A DNA stretch of 64,000 nucleotides, taken from positions 158,415,121-158,479,120 of the forward strand of contig CM056742.1 in the NCBI GenBank assembly GCA_029851415.1, in the 5' to 3' direction. Source of the stretch: Eretmocerus hayati (lineage: Eukaryota; Arthropoda; Insecta; Hymenoptera; Aphelinidae). The notes under the pieces are model-generated. The model saw only the letters and a program-made list of their open reading frames with translations. It ran no database searches and was not told the DNA's origin. The position numbers were made by a program, and so were the translations under genes. Positions 45,957 to 55,480 of this stretch are shown here, one piece after another. The first letter of the stretch is position 1. Each line of letters opens with the position of its first letter.

Positions 45957-48871
45957 GTATTTTGATGTTGAAATCTTACTGGAATCTTCTCAGGGAGCGG
46001 GGAGAGGGGCAGAATTATTTAAATACCCTTGAACAAACAAAATCAGTGCCATCTTTCTTCGTTACAATTTTTTGATATACATTCATTCAACATTATGCAG
46101 AATACCAAAAAATCTAATAGTTGTATTCCTGACTCACTTTACCTTTACACTATTCATTATTGTCAAAATCCAACTGATTCTGAATGTGCATGGCGAAGAA
46201 TTCGAGAAAAATTGCCGTTGAAATATTACAGTAGAACATCAACTTCTCATACTTCAGTGCCTGACAAGTTATTGATTAGATTCAAAGTAACCTGATCCAT
46301 CTCTAAATTAATCGACGAAATTGAATTGGGAACGTCAACGCTCTTACAAATTGGTGTTTATTCTCAATTTTTCGCATAAGTGCGATCTTCTTCCTTCCCA
46401 GCTTTGACCAGCTGCACTATCATCTTGGAGGTAAGAGCTCGTTAACATTTACGCAATCCATCCAGTGAATCTACGTCACAACGAGCTCTGTTCTCGATCG
46501 TCCCAATAAAATTGTGATATGTGAATCGGTTTCCTTCATTTATACAAGCTCTACGAAGGGTGAGAACCGCTATTAAGACGATACTAGAGACTCCCAAAAT
46601 CCGAAGCCTTTCGGACTAACAGTATTCTTCTGCGTCTCAATTGTGAAAAAATACACTTGCAAGCATAAGCAATTCACGGGACCGAGCACTTGTTTTCATG
46701 ATAAGCGATATTTCTTACAGAGTGTTTTCATCTTAAGCATATTCCGCGGTATTTTCGAAATTCTCGCTTCCAAAAATTATCCTTCGAACTGTACTACACC
46801 TAGTCATAGAACAAATCGTTCACACTGAATCTCACTGCTCAGTCTCGAACGGTGATACCCCCTTACCTCTTCTTTCATTACCAAAAAGATGAAAAATCCC
46901 GCACGGGACGAGTCTCAAGTATCCTACCCAACATGATAGTAAATGTTCCTCTTCAGTCCCGTCCCTTTGCACTTGACTCACAAAAGATTCCAAAGTGTAC
47001 GGTGACAGGATACTTGCTATCAACCGTGGCACCTCTGGTTTTACTTCTCGCATAATCGCAGCTCAAATAAAAAGTGCGGTAATACCCCCAGATAAAGTGG
47101 CTCATTTGTCCAACGGTGATTCTTTCTTCCCGTCTCTGGGATACCTCAACTGTGTCTGTCGTACTTTGTGAGATTCAAACGATGAAGATAAGTGTATATC
47201 TATGGGGTTTGAAATCGCGTGCTATTGCGCCCCGAGGCCGGTAATCATCTTAAGCGCGCTCGATCTCTGCCACCTGATCCATGTATAGGCGCGAGTAAAT
47301 GTGTAGATATATAATAGAACCATAGTCTCTTTGAGAATCGATGCGCTTGCATTACACGGTGAATATCTATGCAATGCTAACACCCCTCTTCTTCATTTAT
47401 CCTCGACCTCTCATTTAGATAGCAGAAGAGCTTGATTGACTTGGTTAATTGCGAAGTGAGGGCGTGAGCAATTTTTTTTAACAATCTCGATCGCGTGTGT
47501 AGAGTGGGTTGTTTGATGAGATACACATGCAACTGTATAAAAAAACTCGTTATTTGATGATGTGCATGTGGACGACATTTCAGAACTAGTTGAGAAATAT
47601 TGCAGAGACTGTAGAAGTAAGATGAATGTGTCCAACATGCCTCCACATGTCGATCTCATGAATGGGCACTCATTGACCTTCCTGTTGATTTCTTTACGTT
47701 TGTTATTCAGAATATGAGAAAGTAAGTGATTTTGACCAATACCAAATGATTTTTCCATGTCCCAAAGAATTCATAGACAGCTTTTCATCCTTGGTTTTTG
47801 CACCACCAAAAAATTGCCCAGAAAATTGTATTCAGTACAACCTATGCCAATAACTTTTGGTTCGGCCAATCTCATCGTACTTTAGTGCATCCAATTTCAT
47901 CTGCAGCCAGTTATCAGCTCGTTTAATTTTGCATCACGATTGAAGATATTCATATTGAGAAGAGTAAGTCCGCAGGTCGAACACATCGAATCGCTGCATC
48001 AAAATAATAATAAATGTTGCAGATCCAACCACGTGTGGTCGAGGAAATCAAGATTATACCCATCTAATAAGCTGCACATCATTACATAAATGGATGAATA
48101 GAAAATGCATACACCCGGATACACTAACACAAATGCATGTCGGACCATTCATCTGAAATAATTGCCAAGGAGTTTCTGGAATAACCCTCACAGCAATTTT
48201 TTAAATTCTGTAATATCAAAGTGCAGGAAATATGAAACCATTACTAGTCAGCAAGGCATTCCCGGCCTAAAACTTCTTTGCACATCATTGAAGAGCTAAA
48301 GGAGTGGCGTGGCAAGGTTAGGGTCAACGAATTCAAAATATAGTTACGTGGTCGCTCATTCTTTCTCATACTTGTCCAGGCGCGCGATCACGCGCCCTGA
48401 TTGCTTTTATTTCTGAGGGATACAAAGATTCATTGGATTATGACATCCATTAAGTGAATTCCAATCAAGATATCTATCCATCTCATCAGCTTTGATGCAC
48501 TTCATGAAAGATGCAAAATGTCTAATTACTCAGGGGTTCATTGGCGTGTATCTTTAGGGGTATGATTATATGATGAGCTCTAAGAAGCTTGAAACTCAGT
48601 TGTATAACTCGATCAAAATTTGAGTTTATATTGATATTCTCATATATTACACCAAAGACAATCTTGGGACTGGTTCCTCGTACATTTTTCGAACGCACAC
48701 GAATTTTAGTTTATACTGTTTCCATTGGACCGATGTCAGAATATGGTGAAAATGTGATCTTAAATATTATCCGGATCTACCATCTTGAATGCTTCACTGC
48801 AGATTTTCATGATGTAACACGTTCTAACTCTCACGTGAAGATATTTAGTATAGGAGTTTCCATATATTACT
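45957..48871. other. No gene recognised
   Basis: AT-rich unique sequence with short overlapping frames on both strands (for example 46,832-47,055 and 47,377-47,758) and no recognisable domain or repeat. Confidence 0.35.
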
Positions 48872-49128
48872 TCACCTATTGTGTTCGTCTACAAACATTG
48901 ATTTATAATACAAGCATTCACTCAAGAGAGCTATTCTGCGAGCCGACATCTGAATAGAATTGCGAATCCCTGGTCGTGGCCGTGGTCTGGTTGAACCGTA
49001 GCATTTACATTTTTCTCCTTCGCAATATCCTCCATCCCTCCTTTCAACTAATTTGCAAAATGAATCACATTTTTCGTTCCGAACAGTATCATTGTCCCTT
49101 GTTACACAGTGACCCTCTGGCAAGGTTG
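48872..49128 (-). CDS. Secreted CS-alpha-beta (defensin-like) peptide, gene A, cysteine-domain exon
   Basis: This exon encodes a small cysteine-rich domain. The six cysteines are spaced C-x12-C-x3-C-x10-C-x4-C-x1-C, with GGYC before the fourth-to-sixth cysteines, which is the invertebrate defensin / CS-alpha-beta pattern (three disulphides, C-x3-C in the helix, C-x-C in the last strand). It is followed by a basic Arg/Pro run (RPRPRPG) and about 30 residues with a seventh cysteine, a tail shared with gene B. The 5' edge is a splice acceptor (GATTTCAAG, ending at 49,129). Two exon bases complete the first codon, so the intron is phase 1 as in gene B. The stop is TGA at 48,874-48,872. Known relatives are secreted antimicrobial peptides or venom peptides; which applies here cannot be told. 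Its probable first exon is at 53,466-53,394. Confidence 0.75.
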
Positions 49129-49428
49129 CTTGAAATCAAAATTTTTTAATGACATGAATATAAGCCCAGATATTTATCTCATTTGAATTCGATCATTCAT
49201 TCTTCCAATATGGGGGTAAAAGTTAGATTAGTCATTGCATGGCTTGATTCATTCCAAAATAGTTTTTTTGAATGAACATCAACATCATCGAATTCTGCAA
49301 GGAGCTTAGTACGTCCACCACGGGTGGTAAAACTCACACTCGGATGATGAGGGAATCTCGCATTTGAGCAACGGCTTATCGGTCATCAGGAGATCTTATC
49401 AGTCTATACATCCTTATACGTCCATACG

Positions 49429-49529
49429 CATCTCGTGCGGGAATATTTTCCCTTCGGGAAAACCACGCTGGACGTTGCCTTTGCCCACGTCCAGCCCGAT
49501 TTCCCGAAGAAAAAAATATTTCCAGTACT
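49429..49529. repeat. Long imperfect hairpin, ~100 bp
   Basis: GGAATATTTTCCCTTCGGGAAA pairs with the TTTCCCGAAGAAAAAAATATTTCC segment, and CGCTGGACGT with ACGTCCAGCCCG, around TGCCTTTGCCC. The outer TCTCGTGC/GTACTCGACGC pairing is weaker. The plan resembles 19,068-19,182. Confidence 0.6.
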
Positions 49530-49540
49530 CGACGCTTAAT

Positions 49541-50337
49541 GTAAGATAATTGCGCCTAATATGCCCCCACTACTTTTTTTCTGTTCATAGTTTTGGCTCA
49601 CCTCAATGTTTTCCAACGTATGTAGCTCATTTCAAAGCTTGTTTTAAGACCTTCGAAATGAGCTAAGGTACGTTTAGTTTCAGCAAATTGGAGCCGAGAT
49701 ATCTTAATTTTTGCAAAAGAAGATTTTTTGCGAGTTTCCTACTGTGTGTTCCTAATATGCCCCACGTGGGAAAGAGGCATATTTCCACGAGATAATACGG
49801 GTTTTTCGTAAAATCGGGATATCTCGGCTCCTAGATCCCGAAATGAGACGTACTTTAGCTCATTTTGTAGCTCTTTCTGCTTCCTTCCAAACTTTGTGGG
49901 TTTGACCGATGTATTTGAATGGAGTGGAGAACGAGTTTGGAAATTGACTATGGGGGCAAATTAGGAACACTGCACTATCTCTAGTAATATGGCCGGAGAA
50001 TCGACTAAAAATCGATTCTCGCAATCCTGCACAAAGCATTCTCAAGTTGGGACGAAGACAAAGAAAATGAATTAAAGTATGTTGGAATTAATCACATTAA
50101 TTTTGTTTGGCATACCTTCTAATGAATAACAAAAAAGCAGTCAAAAGTACCGAAAACCACTTTTTTGTTGTAAGAAATGCGCGGGTCATTGAGGACCAGT
50201 CCAGGACGTTTATTTTCTCATATTTTAACGTAACAAACATGAAAAGAATGCATGGCAAGGTCTGCGGGTGCGTACATTAGAGAACTTGAATGGGGTCAAA
50301 TTAGGGAATGGGGGCAAATTAGGCACAGTTACCTTAC
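49541..50337. mobile_element. 797-bp inverted-repeat element
   Basis: GTAAGATAATTGCGCCTAAT (start of 49,541-49,568) matches the inverted 50,310-50,337 at 24 of 28 positions. A second GGGGGCAAATTAGG lies inside at about 49,950-49,965, and a GGGGTCAAATTAGGG at 50,292-50,306. Internal arms TCGGCTCC and GGAGCCGA (49,691-49,835) can also pair. There is no transposase and no clear target duplication. Confidence 0.6.
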
Positions 50338-50481
50338 TATTTTCAGTACAATTCAACTTCATTCCCTTCAATTAGGTATGAGGAATGTTTCAATTCTTGA
50401 ATCTACAATAGAGGATTCGACAAAGAGTAGCCAATGCGAATATTCGTCACAGATAATATATAAAAAGAATGAATTCAAGAA

Positions 50482-52269
50482 CCACTAGAACTCTAAAACG
50501 CGCGCGTTGCGCGCGGATGGTTACGATGGCTTACAATTCTGGAACATACGACAAAAGGCTATTGTGTTTGAAAAAAAAAAGTATGCAGGTATATATGGTA
50601 GCAGAAAGAAGCAAATATGATATATAGTAGAAGAATATGGAATGGAAATGTCATCCATCTCTATGTCTATCTATCTAACATGCCTCGAAATCTAAATTTA
50701 TGGATTGCTGGTTCAAAAATTCACGACTGTCTGAGGGATTTTTCGAATAATCTCAAAAAACTATTCGATCTACGAAGTGCGCGCGCTGCGCGCGCATGGT
50801 TCAACCACCCATATGGTGTGGATTCAAAAAACTATCGAGTTTTTATAAAATATCATTGAGGGTGACCATCAAGGAACGAAGATCATTTTGAGAACTGGAG
50901 AATTGAGCTCAAATCCGAAGTCAATGATTCAAATTTATGCAACGCTTGTGCATGACAATTTCAATTTTCACGTGAAATATGTGGGTTTCCAATTCAATTG
51001 AGATTTTCAGAGGTTTTTTACTCATTCTCGGATGGAGAAGTATTTCTCTCCTCCTCCTTCTTCTCCTCTAAGTCGGACATAAAAGAGAAGTAGGAAACAT
51101 TTATCAAGGATATGCACAAACATCAGCCAATCAGCCTAAAGCGAGAATTTCTTGAATGCTTCTGTAGAAATTTTTTTTAGTCCACAAATGAAAAAATTCC
51201 GATCGATTATCTGAAATTCAATTGATCATCCAGAAATGAGAAAGTTATTGAACCTCCTACAATTTGAAAAAATACATTATTCACAAATAAAAAATTCCCC
51301 AATCCTTTCGGTCCAATTCAGTGCCATCCACCAACTGAAGAGTTGATTTACGCATTAGAACTTGAATCCAGAAATGAGAAAACTATAGAATCTCCTATAA
51401 TTCGAAAAAATACATTATTCACAAATGAAACATTTCCCAATTTTTTCGGTCCAATTCAGTGCCATCCGCCAACTGAAGAATTGTTTTACGCATTAGAATT
51501 TGAAAAATTATATTAAAAAACTAAAAACTTTTTTGAAAATGATGTAAGGATATTCAACATTCACAAAGAGAATTTTAGTTGATCTATCTCAATCACAAAA
51601 ATGTATACATTCAATTCAAGACTTTTGTTGAAACATCCATCATTTACGAAAAAAATTCTAGTTAATCTAGCCCAATCAAAAAACAGTATAGATCCAACTT
51701 CGAAGTGGGTATGAATCATTTTGAGAATTTAGATAAGCGTTCCTGAGATCTTTTCGATCGTTGAAGAAAGATGAAATAAATATCAGAAAATAAATCTTCA
51801 AATGATTTCCATTAACCTCATTGTTACACGGGATATCCGATATTTCGATTGTCGGTCAAGCAGCAATCTACTTTCCTATCACTCATTCAGGAGCGATCCG
51901 CGATTAAACATGCAGGTGTAATAAAACCCGATATGATGCGCAGGCGCGACGATCATCTGCTCAATATTGACAACGAAGCAGACAGAACTGGATAGAACGC
52001 TACAGCGCATGAGTTCAGATGCTTGAAACTCATCGCTACTTTTCTTTCGATAAATTGGAAATAATCAACAGATATGATAGTCCGGCTATGTAGATCGCAT
52101 GATTGGATACTTTCAACTATATTGATCCACCTGTAAATACATTCAAATATTACAAATTTATTAATCCACAGCAACACACATTGAGACGACTCGTAAGTGG
52201 CGCGCGAAATCTCGATCGGAACGCCTCGAATCTCGAATATCGAAGTTATCCATTAATAATATAAGATGC
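50482..52269 (-). repeat. 1.67-kb dispersed repeat, copy 2 (inverted, ~1.79 kb)
   Basis: This is the reverse complement of 25,644-27,312 along its length, by eye mostly well above 80% identical, with sharp ends at CCACTAGAACTCTAA and GTTATCCATTAATAATATAAGATG. It is longer than copy 1 partly because of a ~138-bp tandem duplication (CCAGAAATGAGAAA at 51,230 and again at 51,368). It lies inside the proposed intron of gene A. Confidence 0.8.
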
Positions 52270-53393
52270 ACGTATTATCATTCAGTTCTGCAATAATAGT
52301 AGAGAGTGTGTGGTATGATAGTTTTCTAATAATTGATTTTATTTTTGTCATAGAATCGATCTGTTTTTCGATTCGGGCTTCGCTTACTTTATAATTTGGA
52401 TAATTATTAATGCGATATTCAATATTGGTTCAAGTGGCCATAGCCATGTAAATAGATGACTTGATACGATTATCATATCATACAACTTTAGAGAAACATT
52501 CAAAAAACATTTGCAGAAGAAAAAAATCAGTTGAGTCTTCTTCGATAAGAATTGACGGAGGCACATATTTTATTGATACCTCGATGCTGTTGGCATATCA
52601 AATATGCGGCAAATGCATTCTACCCTCAATTCTACCAACTCGATATTGTTGAAAGAGGTATTCAAAAATGGCTGACCTTCTAGAGGATAGTTTTACTGAA
52701 GAACATATTATCGAATTCTAATTTCTTTAACTTGAATCAAGAATTTGATGATATTATTCTGTGAGTCACTGAATATCTTAGTTGACTGAACGATAATATT
52801 AAAAATCGTGCTAAACGCAGAAATCAAGTTGGGCTCACGGTTGAAAAAGATATGTTAGTTGAACTTGGAAAACCGATGTTTCAATTGTCAGTTGGCCTCA
52901 TCGGTGAGTTTCCATTCAGACTCTTTCCTGTCACAGACACACATCATTCGATGTGTATCCATGCTCACTCGACGTTCATTGCTATAGGAGCATATTTATA
53001 AGCTGTCGAAGTTTTTGATGAGTTCAAATTCAGAAAGGGTTCGATTGATGTAAGATTGACAAAAATGAAGACACACGAACATTGAACGCAGAATGACTAT
53101 CCTCGCAGATAAGTCTGATGACAATTCGATCAATATGAATAAATGAAGGCTCTGTATACAATCATGCCACCTATGAAAATTTGACACGGCAATTCATATG
53201 GCACGAATAATGTCAAAAAATGCTCTTGAAGATATGAATAGATGAATTAGTGGTAGATTTTACAAATATATTCGCGGAATCATAAATAATCTTGGACCCA
53301 ACAAATATAGATACATGAATCAAATTTCAAGTCCAGATGAATTAACAATCATATCTAGTCAATACTATGGTGATAAGAAAATTTGCAACTCAC

Positions 53394-53466
53394 GTAGGTT
53401 ATGATTCAATACAGGTGAAAGAAGTAAAATAGCGATGATGCAGAATTGAGTCAATACCGAATCCAT
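53394..53466 (-). CDS. Signal-peptide exon, probable first exon of gene A
   Basis: Reading from ATG at 53,466-53,464, 24 codons plus one base encode a typical secretory signal: a short N-terminal part, then a hydrophobic core (FCIIAILLLSPV) and a polar end. The exon stops at 53,394 directly before a good donor (GTGAGT), leaving one base of a split codon, so the intron is phase 1. Gene B's first exon has the same design (21 codons plus one base), and the gene A cysteine exon expects exactly this phase. It starts 366 bp downstream of gene B's stop codon. An alternative is an orphan exon left by a partial duplication. Confidence 0.6.
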
Positions 53467-53832
53467 TCTGTTGATAAACTCTCACAGAATCAACTGGTCT
53501 ATCTCAGAAGTCATCTGATTCTAATCCATCTGCTGAAAATGAAGAAAGTAGTTTGATCGTAATTACACTTTTAAGCCGCTACCGATAACAGCCATTCACC
53601 GAATAGATAACGGTTCAGGAACATGACTTTTCTTTTGTATTTTAATTACTCCGAGCTTTTCCAAGACACGCGCCATTCCTTTAATGATGAAATGTTCTTC
53701 AGAATGAGGAAATACATGAATAGCTACAAATGATGCTCGATTCATACTTGAAATTCTATTCAGTTCAATGATACACGGTTCTTATATGAGTTATATATCT
53801 GACGGATGTACATACCTTTTGATATTTAATTA

Positions 53833-54375
53833 TCAGTTATGACTTTGAACAGTCAGTTGCAGGTAATACAAACATTCGCCAAAAAGCGCTAATCTTCGGG
53901 GCATATTTTGTAAGTTTGACAAAAGTCCTGGTCTTGCACGTGGTCTTACTACACCAAAACATTCACAAATTTCCCCTACACAATGGCCAAATTCTTGTCT
54001 TTTGACTAATTGGCAAAAAAGATTACACTTCAATCCATTCACTTCATCTTTGTCGGGAGTAAAACAGGAACCCTCCGGCAAATCCGCTTACAAGAATAAA
54101 AGTTGAATTTTCAATTAAGATAGGTCAAATCATTCAGATGAGAGTTTATGATCAAGAAATTTTTACGCGACATAGAGTGACAATTAGTATCTAAACACTG
54201 ACAAAAAGTGGAAAAATGACAATACACAAACGAACGATATCAGATTGTTCGAACAGATCAATTGCACTATTCGTGAAGAAATTTAGTAAAAAAGTAAACT
54301 TATCGACTTACGCAGTTTCAAGGAATCGGCAATGGATAACATAAAAAAGATTGCGTACACGTATTTCAAGTTCAT
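53833..54375 (-). CDS. Secreted CS-alpha-beta (defensin-like) peptide, gene B (two exons)
   Basis: Exon 1 is 54,375-54,312: ATG, 21 codons plus one base, with a hydrophobic signal-peptide core (YVYAIFFMLSIA). The intron 54,311-54,087 (225 bp) has GTAAGT at its 5' end and TTCTTGTAAG at its 3' end, phase 1. Exon 2 is 54,086-53,833, ending in TGA. The predicted precursor is 105 residues. The cysteine spacing is C-x12-C-x3-C-x10-C-x4-C-x1-C, identical to gene A and fitting the invertebrate defensin / CS-alpha-beta fold. Next come an Arg/Pro run (RPRARPG), a conserved ARR/PRR-x-AL motif and a seventh cysteine in ECLYY. By eye the cysteine exons of A and B are about 45-50% identical in protein, including the tail, so both halves look constrained. 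A possible ATTAAA poly(A) signal lies just past the stop. The expected role is secreted host-defence or venom-type peptide; the tail makes simple assignment to classical defensins uncertain. Confidence 0.8.
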
Positions 54376-55078
54376 ATCATTCTTAGTTGATTCTTAGCTG
54401 TTCCACAGAATAATTTAAATCTCACTAAAAAGTTATTTGTGGCATAAAATTCTTCACCCAGACGAGACTTCATGTGTTTGACTTTGAAGAAGAGTCTTTG
54501 ATCTTGATCTTCACTCGCAAAACTATACAAAACCTCTCTTATGACTATGATCTCATGATATTCAAAAGATAATTTTCTTTCATTAGAAATGGAAATAAGC
54601 ATTCAGCCCGCATGTGCGATTTATTACAGTCACGGAGCCATTCAAATCTTTAACTAAATATTCAACTCGACTCAATTGATTTCACCCACTCAGATTGTAT
54701 TGGGTAATGTATAAATTCATCACATTAGCAAGTTAATCATATCGAATAGATTATCAAGACACAATTTCGGAGTACGAATATCGGTATAAGAACATTGAAT
54801 CGAAAGATCTTGATTTCATTTTTGATGTAGTGAGAATTTATGCGAAGAGAATTCGGTACGAGTCATGCGATCGCGGAGACACATTCATCCATAGATCAAA
54901 TTATTACCTTATGAGATAAGGATCAGGTATGAATAATTCAAGATAGCCAAGAATACTGTTTCAACATTTTTATCAACTGATGATCATCATACATCCTCTG
55001 GTAGAAATTCATTTCAATTTTTAGCCCGGAGATGTAACACTTTTCAGGCTAACTATCAGCCAGTTTTTTTCTTAGCTA
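54376..55078. other. Upstream region of gene B; no further gene seen
   Basis: AT-rich sequence 5' of the gene B start. I see no convincing TATA box or NF-kB-type (GGGRNNYYCC) site. The 76-codon minus-strand frame at 54,372-54,602 has no domain. Confidence 0.35.
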
Positions 55079-55480
55079 ATTTTTGGCCAGTCATCGTGCA
55101 CCGTGCACGCTGAAAGTTATCCGCACATTTCTCCGATATTCTTGCGATTTGGACTAAACGAGGGGGAAACGAATACTTATTATCATCCAACTTGAGTTTG
55201 TCTTCTCGTCATTCAGCTCAAATCGCAAGAGAATTTGATAAAAGTGCGAATAACTTAAGCCCCAGCACCTCCTAACCTATAATATAGGCACTTTGTAATT
55301 CTCACTTTTATCCGATTCTTTCGAGATTTGAGCTAAACGACGAGAAGACAAACTCGAGTTAGATGATAATAAACGCGGGTATTCTCGTTGTTTAACCTCT
55401 AATCGCAAGCAAATTTGATAAAAGTGCGAATAACTTTCAGCGTGTACGGTGACCGCATCGACTCGATTGGCCAAAAGTTT
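55079..55480. mobile_element. ~400-bp foldback element
   Basis: The outer arms TTTGGCCAGTC and GATTGGCCAAA pair, followed by CACGCTGAAAGTTATCCGCAC with GTGCGAATAACTTTCAGCGTG, and TTGAGTTTGTCTTCTCGTC with GACGAGAAGACAAACTCGA. A stretch with AATCGCAAG, GATAAAAGTGCGAATAACTT also occurs twice in direct orientation (about 55,217 and 55,403). The minus-strand frame at 55,642-55,277 overlaps it and is an artefact. Confidence 0.65.

Larger units (their letters stand above)
49129..53393 (-). other. Proposed 4.27-kb phase-1 intron of gene A
   Basis: Bounded by GTGAGT (reading down from 53,393) and a TTTCAAG acceptor ending at 49,129. It contains the hairpin at 49,429-49,529, an inverted-repeat element (49,541-50,337) and an inverted copy of the 1.67-kb repeat (50,482-52,269). 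Gene B's matching intron is 225 bp, so mobile sequence would account for much of the growth. The pairing of these two exons is inferred from order, orientation and phase. I saw no other cysteine-domain exon in between. Confidence 0.5.

Noticed and set aside
45751..46032. 93-codon plus-strand frame
   Set aside because: It reads through the loop and right arm of the family A foldback.
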